A DNA stretch of 64,000 nt, taken from assembly GCF_039851965.1 (NCBI RefSeq), contig NZ_CP156674.1, positions 62,001 through 126,000 of the forward strand. Reading direction: 5' to 3'. Numbering within the stretch: position 1 is the first letter of the stretch; each line of letters begins with the position of its first letter. Made by a program: the position numbers and the translations under genes. Positions 1 to 9,048 of the stretch are shown piece after piece. The stretch comes from Pseudalkalibacillus hwajinpoensis. GTDB lineage: Bacteria; Bacillota; Bacilli; Bacillales; Guptibacillaceae. The notes below the pieces were generated by a model that worked only from the letters and a program-made list of their open reading frames with translations, was not told the origin of the DNA and searched no databases.

Positions 1-61
1 CCGAATCTTCTTATTCAAGATTCGCCCCCATTAGTTGAAGACTCGAAATCAAGATATGAGT
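1..61. repeat. box repeat with hairpin, copy 1
   Basis: A perfect 8-bp hairpin (CGAATCTT/AAGATTCG, 2-24) is followed by a GCCCCC box and the motif TTGAAGACTCGAAATCAAGAT. Related copies occur near 10021, 13261 and 36991, and reversed ones near 12185 and 18806. It lies just downstream of the broken histidine kinase gene on the minus strand, the usual position of these repeats relative to genes in this window. Confidence 0.6.
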
Positions 62-149
62 ATAATATTTCGGATTTCACAAATTATGACTTTGTGTTGT
101 TAGTTGTATTAAAAAAGCTCACAAATTGTGGAAGAAGGTATTTATTGAA

Positions 150-1053
150 TTAAGAGTATTTAGATTCCCATTCACAAATCATAGTTAATTGATTATCTTT
201 TAACTCAGCATAAATAATCCCGTCCATTTTTTCCATCAAGCTTTTAGCAATTGATAAACCTAGCCCAGTACCACTTCCAGTCCTTGTCTGATCCGCCTTA
301 TAAAAGCGATCAAACATTAGGTTTACTTCTTGTTTACTAAGTTGATGAACAGAGTTGGAAATTTTAAGTTGAACAACTGAATTAATTCTTCTTAGGTGGA
401 TGGTAACATCTCCAGTTGAGTACCTAATTGTATTTATAACTAGATTTTCTACCACTCTTTTAACTGCAGATGGGTCGACCATTATCATAATATCATTGTC
501 TGGGATATGAATTTCAGGCTCTATATTTCTTCTATTAAACTCCTCATAAAATCCAAATAGTGCCTCTATAATCAAAGAGTTGAACTTAACTATCTCCATT
601 TTCAAAGGATAATCTGCTTGTTCGATAATCGATAGCTCGAAAAAATCCTCAAGTAGTATTTTTAACCTTCCTGCACTATTTTTTATCGTTTCTATGTATT
701 CCTTTTTCATTTCAGGACTGATTTCATCCGATTCTAGAAACTGTATACCCTAGGATCGATGTCATAGGCGTTCGAATATCATGAGAAATATGGGATATGG
801 CCTGTTTCAACTCATTTTCTGTGGAACGCTTGACTGCCTCTGCTTGTTTCTTCAGATCAATCAGGTTATTCATTTCCTTTGCCAGTTCCTCAAAATTAGG
901 ATCATGATAGATGATATCGATCTTCATTGCTGTTTTATTTTGGTTGAAATTCTGAAGCTACCGAGTTGTATTTTTTATTTCTTTTTTCAGCAAATACAAA
1001 CGAGTGAGGACATATGCGAAAGCTTTTATGACAATTAGGATTAAATAGAGCAT
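150..1053 (-). pseudogene. sensor histidine kinase, disrupted by a stop and a frameshift
   Basis: Minus-strand histidine kinase of about 300 codons. It starts at ATG 1053 behind an AGGTGAGG ribosome site with a short hydrophobic N-terminus (MLYLILIVIKAFAYVL). A TAG stop follows codon 32 (CGG-TAG, most simply a mutated CAG). The dimerisation box HISHDIRTPMTSILGY is intact, then one base is missing near 745, which breaks the frame. The second part holds the ATPase domain with N, G1 (DQTRTGSGTGLGLSIAK) and flanking boxes and ends at 150. The short single-helix N-terminus without a sensor domain resembles kinases that work with peptide-exporting ABC transporters. The permease remnant directly upstream supports that reading. 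The two lesions make a working protein unlikely unless they are sequencing errors. Confidence 0.85.
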
Positions 1054-1075
1054 TTGACCTCACCTGCTTTCTTGT

Positions 1076-1241
1076 TTACTTAATTTCTTTTCTTTGAAAT
1101 ATAAAGATCCCTATAACCCAAAATAATAGAAAAGTTAAAATCGGAATTACTACAAGGAATACCATATCACTGCTGTCCAAGCTATCCACGATGCTGATGT
1201 CGTAGATCAACTTAAAAACAGAATGATTGAGTATGGGTTCG
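1076..1241 (-). pseudogene. ABC-2 type permease, C-terminal fragment
   Basis: An open frame without a start reads ...FKLIYDISIVDSLDSSD and then a strongly hydrophobic helix (MVFLVVIPILTFLLFWVIGI) ending FQRKEIK and a stop at 1076. It lies 22 bases upstream of the histidine kinase start, so the two were probably co-transcribed. The layout (one last transmembrane helix, short basic tail, kinase next) fits the last subunit of a lantibiotic-immunity or peptide-resistance ABC exporter, which is an inference from context. The 5' side is cut off at about 1241 by the transposase fragment. Confidence 0.55.
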
Positions 1242-1244
1242 AAA

Positions 1245-1496
1245 GGTCATTGAAAGACTTGCCGCAGTTACGACAGAAATAGCGTTGTCTACCTCTGTAC
1301 TTACGTTCCGCTTTACCTTTACGCTCCCGCAATGGATGCAGCCTAATCCTTCCTTAAAACGTGTTTCCCTAATGGTGGTAAACGCATCCTTCATATTCTC
1401 ATCTTCGTTGGAAATGAAGTCTTCTTTTAATAGATTAAATAGCTTGATTTGCTCGTGTTTAGGTAAATCTGAAAAACTAGCATAAATCTTCCCACA
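1245..1496 (-). pseudogene. IS1595-type transposase, N-terminal zinc-ribbon fragment
   Basis: The fragment begins at ATG 1496 behind AGGAGGGG. It contains SFSDLPKHEQIKLFNLLKED and a zinc-ribbon with CIHCGS and, after a frameshift near 1310, RQRYFCRNCGKSFNDLS. Two CxxC pairs of this spacing at the N-terminus are typical of IS1595-family transposases. A further frameshift lies close to the start (the reading MWEDL stops at once, while the following frame continues well). The DDE-like catalytic part is missing because the sequence runs straight into the ABC permease remnant at about 1241-1245. No inverted repeats could be placed. Confidence 0.65.
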
Positions 1497-1499
1497 TCC

Positions 1500-1962
1500 T
1501 AAAACCCCTCCTGAAAGAGTATTTAATCACCTCTCAAAAGATGGTCAAAATAGCAACAATCTATACGAAAAGAGCCATTTCTTAAAATAGGTGTATGATT
1601 AACTATGATTTTAAAAAGTAGTTGTTGACGAATTAGGTCAACAATTCATCAACAACTATAATTAATGACCGTTCTGCCATTAGCACCTTGCTAAGGTGCT
1701 AAGTTTGGGTGGAATGCCGCCCATAGGTTCCCTTAGATAAATAATGAACAATAATGTACAAGTTATATGTGATTATAAGTTAAATTAGGCTTATCTCTTT
1801 TGTCATGAACAAAAGAAAATATTCAAAAGTGAGAAAGAGTATGTCAAAGGGTATGTCATCTCTTATTGGTTTACAAGTATCATATGGTCAACTTTTCATT
1901 AAGCGTGTTTATTCGATATTCACTTAATATAATACACCAGTTTAATGCCCATGAGGATTTCT
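1500..1962. other. gene-free stretch with two strong hairpins
   Basis: No gene was recognised. It holds an imperfect palindrome with 9-bp arms (AGTTGTTGA ... TCAACAACT, 1620-1657) and a perfect 10-bp hairpin (TTAGCACCTT/AAGGTGCTAA, 1680-1702), followed by GGGTGGAATGCCGCCC (about 1707-1722). Neither hairpin is followed by a T-run, so they are not ordinary terminators. They could be remains of a mobile-element end. Confidence 0.4.
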
Positions 1963-2052
1963 ATGGAAAAGCGTTATCTTGTTAAGCCTTATGGTGTTAA
2001 ATATATGTGCGATATATTCCAGGCAGGTGAAATGAAGTTCACAGGGAGTTAA
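1963..2052 (+). pseudogene. short open frame, possible truncated small protein
   Basis: ATG 1963 follows GAGGA by five bases and opens a 29-codon frame reading MEKRYLVKPYGVKYMCDIF and ending QAGEMKFTGS. The text looks protein-like (a cysteine and many aromatic and basic residues), and its abrupt end suggests the front part of a small Cys-containing protein whose rest is gone. It is on the plus strand, facing gltD. It could also be a chance frame; the support is only codon texture and the ribosome site. Confidence 0.3.
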
Positions 2053-2061
2053 TGGAATAGA

Positions 2062-2088
2062 AGCCTCAAAAGTAAAGAAAGAGGCTTA
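2062..2088 (-). terminator. probable terminator of the glt operon
   Basis: The inverted repeat AAGCCTC/GAGGCTT lies 50 bases past the gltD stop. The T-run is poor, so activity is uncertain. Confidence 0.5.
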
Positions 2089-2139
2089 TCCTATTGAATT
2101 TATAACCTAAATATTTCCACGCTTAGACTTTTGGTTTAG

Positions 2140-3624
2140 TCAGGGCAGCTCTGTTTCTCCCATTAAATAGCGGTCACATTCCCTTGCTGCTGCTCTTCCT
2201 TCGTTGATGGCCCACACGATCAAACTTTGCCCGCGACGGACATCGCCAGCAGCAAAAATCCCTTCGACATTTGTAGTAAATGTTCCATAATCAGCTTTGA
2301 CGGTAGATCTATTATCCATTTCGACTCCAAGCTGCTTAAGGAAACCTTGTTCCGGTCCACTGAACCCGATTGCCAATAGAACGAGTTGGGCCTGCCATAT
2401 TTTTTCTGTCCCGGGAACCTCTCTTCTGGCGCGCTGTCCGTTCTTATCTATAAATGTTTCCACATTAATCGTATGAACTTCCTTAACATGACCATTTTTA
2501 TCACCGACAAACTTAGTTGTCATAACAGCATAAGCGCGAGGGTCCTTACCAAATACAGCGGCAGCTTCTTTTTGTCCGTATTCGATTCGATGGATGATCG
2601 GCCACTGAGGCCAAGGGTTATCCTCTTTCCGAACGTCCCCTTTTTTATGGTAAATATCAAACTGGGTCAAGCTTTTACATTGGTGGCGAACCGAAGTAGC
2701 GAGGCAGTCTGTACCTGTATCTCCGCCGCCAATGACAATGACATCTTTTCCTTTGGCAGAGATAAAATTTCCATCCTTATGATTCGAATCCAGCAGGCTT
2801 TTCGTATTTTGATGGAGAAAGTCCATGGCAAAATGAATGCCTTTCAACTCTCTTCCTTCTATTTTTAAGTCACGATGCTTGGCAGCTCCTCCACAGATCA
2901 CAGCCGCATCAAAATCTTGTTGTAACTTTTCTAAAGGATAATCCTTTCCAACTTCTGTGTTTGTAACAAACGTAATTCCTTCTTCCTGAAGCAGCTTGAC
3001 CCTGCGCTCCACTTTATGATAAGGAAGTTTCATCTCTGGTATCCCGTATGTCAAGAGACCTCCAAGCCGGTCATGGCGCTCAAAGACGTTGACATGATGG
3101 CCTGCTTTGTTGAGTTGAGCGGCACATGCTAATCCAGCGGGACCTGAACCTATGACAGCTACCCTCTTTCCCGTTCGAAAAGCAGGCGGCTCTGGTTTCA
3201 CCCACCCTTCTGCAAATCCCTTTTCAATGATGGAGAGTTCAATGTTCCGAATGGCCACTGGTGGCTCATTAATGCCCAGGACGCACGCTCCTTCACAAGG
3301 GGCTGGACAAGCCATCCCTGTAAATTCCGGAAAATTGTTCATTTGATGTTCCCGCTGAAGAGCTTCCTGCCACTGTTCTTGATAAACAAGGTCATTCCAT
3401 TCCGGTATCAAATGATAGACGGGGCAGCCAGACGTAATCCCATTGATCATTTCTCCTGTCTGACAGGTTGGTATGCCGCAATCCATACAGCGTGCCCCTT
3501 GTTGCTTTGCTTTTTCTTCCGGCATCGGAAGTGTGTATTCTTCCCAATCCTTCGTCCGTTCAAAGGGATCGCGTTCAGGCCGTGGCTCCCGCTCATATTC
3601 CATAAATCCAGTCGGCTTTCCCAT
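2140..3624 (-). CDS. gltD: glutamate synthase (NADPH), small subunit
   Basis: 494 aa, the full family length. The small subunit takes electrons from NAD(P)H and passes them through FAD and iron-sulfur clusters to the large subunit, which makes two glutamates from glutamine and 2-oxoglutarate. Visible parts are the N-terminal cysteine-rich iron-sulfur region (ARCMDCGIPTCQ, then GCPVYHLIPEWNDLV and CPAPCEGACV), the FAD-binding VIGSGPAGLACA (about residue 156), the NADPH-binding VIVIGGGDTGTD (about 296) and the terminal FAD motif GIFAAGDVRRGQSLIVWAI. ATG 3624 has an AGGAGGCG ribosome site. It starts 18 bases after the large-subunit gene ends, so they form one operon. In Bacillus this subunit is called GltB. 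Confidence 0.97.
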   Translation of the reverse strand: MGKPTGFMEYEREPRPERDPFERTKDWEEYTLPMPEEKAKQQGARCMDCGIPTCQTGEMINGITSGCPVYHLIPEWNDLVYQEQWQEALQREHQMNNFPEFTGMACPAPCEGACVLGINEPPVAIRNIELSIIEKGFAEGWVKPEPPAFRTGKRVAVIGSGPAGLACAAQLNKAGHHVNVFERHDRLGGLLTYGIPEMKLPYHKVERRVKLLQEEGITFVTNTEVGKDYPLEKLQQDFDAAVICGGAAKHRDLKIEGRELKGIHFAMDFLHQNTKSLLDSNHKDGNFISAKGKDVIVIGGGDTGTDCLATSVRHQCKSLTQFDIYHKKGDVRKEDNPWPQWPIIHRIEYGQKEAAAVFGKDPRAYAVMTTKFVGDKNGHVKEVHTINVETFIDKNGQRARREVPGTEKIWQAQLVLLAIGFSGPEQGFLKQLGVEMDNRSTVKADYGTFTTNVEGIFAAGDVRRGQSLIVWAINEGRAAARECDRYLMGETELP

Positions 3625-3642
3625 TTACTCGCCTCCTATCTA

Positions 3643-6600
3643 CTATTTCGCTGCTTCTACTTCTTTTTTACTTTCCTTAAAGGCTGTTAGTGCTGCATTT
3701 CTTTTATTTAGTCCGCTCGCTTCCAGTCTTTCAATTCTTCTCTTCATTTCTAAATCATCCTTAGGAATGACTTTTACGAAATTTGGCAGCATGGACTTCC
3801 AATAATCCAGTACTTTTTTTCCAAGCTCACTATTGGTGTATTGCACATGTTTTTCAATTAATTTGTACACATCATCGATTTCTTTTTGATCAGCCAGTGA
3901 TTGCAGATCAACTTGTTCGGTATTACATTTTTCTCGGAAAGGCTCGCCACCTGTATCAAGAATATAAGCAGTTCCGCCTGACATCCCTGCAGCAAAGTTC
4001 TTTCCAGTTCCCCCTAAGACAATTGTCCGCCCGCCGGTCATATATTCACACCCGTGGTCGCCGATGCCTTCGACAACAACATCTGCACCACTGTTCCTTA
4101 CGCAAAAACGTTCGCCGGCAAGACCGTTAATATACGCCTCTCCAGACGTTGCTCCGTAAAAAGATACGTTGCCAATGATCATATTTTCTGCTGCTTTGAA
4201 CGTACTCTTGTCGGAAGGATGGACAATGATTTTCCCACCTGATAACCCTTTTCCTACATAATCATTGGCGTCACCGATCAACCTCATCGTTAAACCAGAT
4301 GGGATGAAGGCTCCAAAGCTCTGACCGGCTGACCCTTTAAAAGTTAAGCGGATGGTATCTTCAGGCAGGCCATGCATGCCGTAACGCTGGGTAACCTCTT
4401 GACCAAGTATTGTTCCCGCTACACGATTAATGTTTCGAATGGAAAATGTTCCTTCGACAGCTTCCTGATGTTCGATCGCGGGCTTGCATAGAGGGATCAA
4501 TTCTTGTACGTCCATCGATTTGTCCAGACCATGCACTTGCTCGGTCATTTGATACCAGCCAACTCCGTCTGGGATATCCGGCTGGTAAAGAAGCGGAGTA
4601 AGATCGAGTCCTTTAGCCTTCCAATGGTCTATTGCCTGATTCGCTTCTAATACATTGGTTCTGCCGACCATTTCATTTATGGTTCTGAATCCAAGCTCTG
4701 CCATAAGTTCACGCACTTCGGTGGCAATGAAGCGCATAAAGTTAACAACATATTCTGCTTTACCGTTATATTTTTTCCGCAGATCTTCATTCTGTGTGGC
4801 GACACCAACTGGACACGTATCGAGGTGACATACCCGCATTAAAATACAGCCGAGTACCACAAGAGGTGCAGTTGAAAAACCATATTCTTCTGCACCAAGC
4901 AGAGTAGCAATTACTACATCACGGCCTGTCATCATTTTGCCGTCTGTTTCTACAACAATACGGTCACGCAAGCGATTCATAAGCAAGGTTTGATGAGTTT
5001 CAGCTAGGCCAATTTCCCACGGAAGACCCGTGTGCTTCAGACTTGTGCGCGGCGCTGCCCCTGTTCCGCCATCATAACCGCTGATTAAAACAAGGTCCGC
5101 CCGTCCTTTTGCCACCCCTGCGGCAATCGTGCCTACACCGCCTTTTGATACGAGCTTAACACTGATCCGTGCTTTCGGATTCGCGTTCTTTAAATTATGA
5201 ATCAACTCAGCCAAGTCTTCGATCGAATAGATATCATGGTGCGGCGGCGGTGAGATCAACCCGACACCTGGCGTTGATCCTCTAACTTCTGCAATCCATG
5301 GATAAACTTTTTTTCCAGGCAGATGACCTCCCTCGCCTGGTTTTGCTCCTTGAGCCATCTTGATCTGAATTTCATCCGCATTCACAAGATAATGACTGTT
5401 AACCCCAAACCTGCCTGAAGCCACTTGTTTAATAGAACTCCTTCGCAAATCTCCATTGGGATCCGGAGTGAAACGCTCCGGGTCTTCCCCGCCCTCGCCG
5501 GAATTACTCTTCCCCCCGATTCGGTTCATAGCAATGGCGAGCGTTTCGTGCGCTTCCTGGCTGATCGAACCATAGGACATGGCACCAGTTTTGAACCTCC
5601 TGCAAATGTCTTCAACGGATTCAACCTCATCTATTGGAATGCTGTCTCTTTTTTTGAAGGACAAAAGACCGCGGATGGATTGAAGATTCCGATTCGCATC
5701 GGTAAGCATGGCGGAATATTCTTTGAACCACTCATAATTATTCGTGCGGCATGCATGCTGAAGCTTATGAATAGTTGCCGGATTATATTGGTGATCCTCT
5801 CCGTTTTTACGCCACTGAAAGTCATCGCCGGAAGGTAAGGATTTCTCACAGCTCCGCTTCTGTTCAAATGCATACTTATGCCTAATTAATACTTCTTCGG
5901 CTATTGTCTCTAGGCCGATGCCCCCTAAACGCGACGATGTCCGGGTAAAGTATTTATTAATCACGTCTGAGTTGATCCCGATGGCCTCAAAAATTTGAGC
6001 TCCCTGGTAACTTTGAATGGTTGAGATCCCCATCTTTGATAAAACTTTTACAACGCCATCGGTTGCAGCTCTGATGTATTTTTCAATAGCTTCTTCAACT
6101 GTTATTCCACGCAAGTCCCCTTTCCGACTCAGCTCCCTCAGGGTGTCAAAAGCTAAATATGGATGTATGGCTTCTGCCCCAAACCCAAGCAATGCTGCAA
6201 AATGGTGGACTTCCCGCGGTTCTCCGGATTCTACCAGAAGGCTTACCTTCGTACGGACACCCCTTCTTATTAAATGGTGATGCAAACCAGATACAGCTAA
6301 AAGAGCCGGGATGGCGGCATACTGCTTGTTCATACGGCGATCAGACAGGATGAGTATGGATGCCCCTTCTTCAATGGCCGTATAGGCTTCATTAAAGAGA
6401 GTCTCTAATGCCTGCTCCAACCGGCCTTTCTCATTGTCTGATTCAAACAAGATGGATAATGTTTTAGTTTGGAAGCCTTCCAAATGAGCGTGACGCAGCT
6501 TTTCCAACTGTTGATTGGTCAAGATTGGTGTATCTAAACGAATTTGCTTGCAGTTCTCTGGTTCAGGGTTCACCAGACTCCTTTCCCCACCAATTGTTGT

Positions 6601-8244
6601 TTCAACTGCAGTCACTATTTTTTCCCTAATCGCATCAATCGGCGGGTTTGTTACCTGAGCAAACAGTTGCTTAAAGTAATTGTATAAAAGCTGTGGGCGC
6701 TTTGATAAAACTGCGAGTGGAGAATCGTATCCCATCGAACCGATTGGGTCTTTTCCATCCGTGACCATCGGTTTTATTAATTTGTTTAATTCTTCCCTTG
6801 TATAGCCGAAAGCCATTTGTGCCTGGACAACGGCATCAGCGTTTAATACAGAACTGTTTTTTTCTTTTTGCTCAGGGATATCGTTCATATGAATCAAGTG
6901 TTTGGAAAGCCAATTTTCGTAAGGGTGCTCGGAAGCTATTTTATGTTTGATTTTTTCATCGGGAATAATTTTTCCTTTTTCCAAATCGACTAGCAGCATT
7001 TTGCCGGGCTGCAGCCTTTCCTTAACTTCTATTTCTTCAGGGTCAATGTCCAGTGCCCCTACTTCTGATCCCAAAACGATTTTCCCATCTTTAGTGATAT
7101 AATAGCGTGCCGGTCTTAATCCGTTTCGGTCAAGGCATGCTCCGATTTGCTGACCATTCGTAAAAACTACTGCCGCCGGACCATCCCAAGGTTCCATCAA
7201 ACAACTGTGATAATCATAAAACGCGCGTTTTTTCTTCTCCATGCTTTCATCGTTTACCCAAGGTTCAGGAATCATCATCATAGCTGTATGGGCAAGTGAC
7301 CGGCCCGACAAATGTAGAAACTCAAAACAATTATCAAACATGGAGGAATCACTGCCTTCTGTATCAATCACAGGCAGCACTTTTTTTAGATTTTCATTCT
7401 TGAAGAATTCAGATTCACACATACCTTCACGGGCTCTCATCCAGTTGACATTTCCCCTTACCGTATTGAATTCTCCATTGTGGATCGTAAAACGGTTTGG
7501 GTGAGATCGCTGCCAGCTCGGAAAAGTATTCGTACTGAAACGGGAATGCACCAGCGCTAAGGCAGACTTAAAATTACGATGATTCAAATCTCTATAAAAA
7601 GAATTGAGCTGTTCGGGTATAAGCATTCCTTTATATACAATGGTCCGTGTTGATAAACTACAAATATAAAAATCCTCTGCCCCTTCAGCCTTTGAAGTGT
7701 CCATGACTTTTTCTAATTGCTTTCGCAGAACATATAGTTTTCTTTCAAACATCATTTGTTCTTTCATCTGCCCAGGTCGCCCGATAAATACTTGCCGGAT
7801 AAAGGGTTTCGTCTTTTTCGCAATGTCGCCGACAAAGGAATCATTAACAGGAACGGTACGCCATCCAAGCAACGGAAGATCTTCACCTTCAATCACACTT
7901 TCGACTAATTCCTCCACCATTTTCCGGCCTTCCTGATTCTGGGGAAGGAAGAGCATTCCAACTCCGTAATGTCCTTCTTCAGGAAGAACAATATTTTCCT
8001 TATCACATTGCCTTTTGAAAAAAGTATGCGGGATTTGTGTCATAATTCCAGCCCCATCTCCTGTACTAATATCGGCAGATTGTCCACCACGATGCTCCAA
8101 GTTACATAAGATTGTGATTGCATCCTGGATAATATCATGCGATTTATTTCCATTAATATTGGCAATCATACCGATGCCGCATGCTTCATGTTCATTTTCA
8201 GGATGATAGAGACCTTGAGGGACAGGATATCCACGTTTTTTCAT
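3643..8244 (-). CDS. gltB: glutamate synthase, large subunit
   Basis: 1533 aa, complete. The class II amidotransferase domain starts with the catalytic cysteine in HEACGIGMIANI after a short propeptide. Then come LEHRGGQSAD, the central domain, the FMN-binding synthase barrel with PGEGGHLPGKKV and VKLVSKGGVGTIAAGVAKG, the 3Fe-4S cysteines in CILMRVCHLDTCPVG, and the C-terminal beta-helix (GGRTIVLGGTGKNFAAGM). The upstream ATG at 8253 is possible, but ATG 8244 has the better-placed AAAGGGGTG site. It is first in the operon with the small subunit. The activator gene gltC, usually divergent from this operon in Bacillus subtilis, is not next to it; an IS element lies there instead. Bacillus nomenclature would call this gltA. 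Confidence 0.97.
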   Translation of the reverse strand: MKKRGYPVPQGLYHPENEHEACGIGMIANINGNKSHDIIQDAITILCNLEHRGGQSADISTGDGAGIMTQIPHTFFKRQCDKENIVLPEEGHYGVGMLFLPQNQEGRKMVEELVESVIEGEDLPLLGWRTVPVNDSFVGDIAKKTKPFIRQVFIGRPGQMKEQMMFERKLYVLRKQLEKVMDTSKAEGAEDFYICSLSTRTIVYKGMLIPEQLNSFYRDLNHRNFKSALALVHSRFSTNTFPSWQRSHPNRFTIHNGEFNTVRGNVNWMRAREGMCESEFFKNENLKKVLPVIDTEGSDSSMFDNCFEFLHLSGRSLAHTAMMMIPEPWVNDESMEKKKRAFYDYHSCLMEPWDGPAAVVFTNGQQIGACLDRNGLRPARYYITKDGKIVLGSEVGALDIDPEEIEVKERLQPGKMLLVDLEKGKIIPDEKIKHKIASEHPYENWLSKHLIHMNDIPEQKEKNSSVLNADAVVQAQMAFGYTREELNKLIKPMVTDGKDPIGSMGYDSPLAVLSKRPQLLYNYFKQLFAQVTNPPIDAIREKIVTAVETTIGGERSLVNPEPENCKQIRLDTPILTNQQLEKLRHAHLEGFQTKTLSILFESDNEKGRLEQALETLFNEAYTAIEEGASILILSDRRMNKQYAAIPALLAVSGLHHHLIRRGVRTKVSLLVESGEPREVHHFAALLGFGAEAIHPYLAFDTLRELSRKGDLRGITVEEAIEKYIRAATDGVVKVLSKMGISTIQSYQGAQIFEAIGINSDVINKYFTRTSSRLGGIGLETIAEEVLIRHKYAFEQKRSCEKSLPSGDDFQWRKNGEDHQYNPATIHKLQHACRTNNYEWFKEYSAMLTDANRNLQSIRGLLSFKKRDSIPIDEVESVEDICRRFKTGAMSYGSISQEAHETLAIAMNRIGGKSNSGEGGEDPERFTPDPNGDLRRSSIKQVASGRFGVNSHYLVNADEIQIKMAQGAKPGEGGHLPGKKVYPWIAEVRGSTPGVGLISPPPHHDIYSIEDLAELIHNLKNANPKARISVKLVSKGGVGTIAAGVAKGRADLVLISGYDGGTGAAPRTSLKHTGLPWEIGLAETHQTLLMNRLRDRIVVETDGKMMTGRDVVIATLLGAEEYGFSTAPLVVLGCILMRVCHLDTCPVGVATQNEDLRKKYNGKAEYVVNFMRFIATEVRELMAELGFRTINEMVGRTNVLEANQAIDHWKAKGLDLTPLLYQPDIPDGVGWYQMTEQVHGLDKSMDVQELIPLCKPAIEHQEAVEGTFSIRNINRVAGTILGQEVTQRYGMHGLPEDTIRLTFKGSAGQSFGAFIPSGLTMRLIGDANDYVGKGLSGGKIIVHPSDKSTFKAAENMIIGNVSFYGATSGEAYINGLAGERFCVRNSGADVVVEGIGDHGCEYMTGGRTIVLGGTGKNFAAGMSGGTAYILDTGGEPFREKCNTEQVDLQSLADQKEIDDVYKLIEKHVQYTNSELGKKVLDYWKSMLPNFVKVIPKDDLEMKRRIERLEASGLNKRNAALTAFKESKKEVEAAK

Positions 8245-8411
8245 AAACAGCACCCCTTTGATTATTTAGCGTAGCCACAGTAAAAAAGTTTTTCAGTGGA
8301 CGTTATAGCTTATTGGAACACCATCCATTATTTTTCATTTTCCTTATTGTCTTCTTTGTCCTCTTAATCATTCAAAAAATATCTTATATTACGCATTTAT
8401 CTTCTAGTTTT

Positions 8412-8440
8412 TTAAAATAAAATAAAATAAAATAAAATAG
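8412..8440. repeat. AAAAT pentanucleotide tandem run
   Basis: Five successive AAAAT units lie in the region upstream of the large glutamate synthase gene. It is a simple-sequence tract in a very AT-rich leader and could vary in length by slippage. Confidence 0.6.
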
Positions 8441-8462
8441 ATAAAATAATGCTAAATAAAAA

Positions 8463-8508
8463 ACAGCCTGCTGGATTGATTTTAATAAATCAATTTCAGC
8501 GACTGCTT
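8463..8508. terminator. terminator-like hairpin in the gltB upstream region
   Basis: Stem GCTG-AATTGATTT/AAATCAAT-CAGC with a T-run on both sides, so it could act in either direction. On the minus strand it precedes gltB by about 220 bases. It is either the terminator of a gene now replaced by the IS3 element or an attenuator in the glt leader. No other gene was found in 8245-8681. Confidence 0.6.
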
Positions 8509-8761
8509 TTTAGTGAGTGTGAGGATGAACTTTTCTTAACAAGCTTCCTTCCTAGTTTCTAAGTGAACCAACTAAATAAGGTACAACTTGATTTCCTTTA
8601 CGACTCGACATTTTTAATAGAAGGGTTTTCTTATTCTTTCCTTTTCTTTTTAATCGTCCCAACAAGCCATAAGATGAGTGGTGAATCGGCTACACTCAGT
8701 TAGACAAATAAATTAAGGTCATATAGACTTTACTAAAACCTTTATATGAGGAGCGTCTATT

Positions 8762-9046
8762 ATGACCAAACGATCACGGCGTACGTTTACTAAGGAATTC
8801 AAACAACAGATGGTTCAACTTCATGAAAACGGTAAGCCCAGAAGTGAAATTATTAAAGAGTATGAGCTAACACCTTCTTCATTGGATCGGTGGATTAGTC
8901 AGTTTACAGAAAGTGGTTCATTCAAGGAAAGTGATAATCGTTCGCCTGAAGAAACGGAACTCATGAAGTTACGAAAAGAAAATCAACGCTTATCGATGGA
9001 GAATGATATTTTAAAGCAGGCCGCGCTGATCATGGGACGAAAGTAA
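8762..9046 (+). CDS. IS3-family transposase OrfA
   Basis: 94 aa. The N-terminal helix-turn-helix of the transposase_8 type (RRTFTKEFKQQMVQLHENGK, then EIIKEYELTPSSLDRWISQF) binds the IS ends. It is followed by a leucine-zipper-like stretch (LRKENQRLSMENDILKQAAL) that mediates multimerisation. It starts at ATG 8762 shortly after a GAGGAG site. The stop is 2 bases before the OrfB frame, which is in the -1 frame, so an OrfAB fusion by programmed frameshifting near the end of OrfA is expected from the family. No lesion seen. Confidence 0.93.
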   Translation: MTKRSRRTFTKEFKQQMVQLHENGKPRSEIIKEYELTPSSLDRWISQFTESGSFKESDNRSPEETELMKLRKENQRLSMENDILKQAALIMGRK

Positions 9047-9048
9047 AT

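Noticed and set aside
5425..5838. Plus-strand open frames opposite the glutamate synthase genes
   Set aside because: They are mirror frames of a strongly conserved minus-strand gene and have no ribosome sites or family text.
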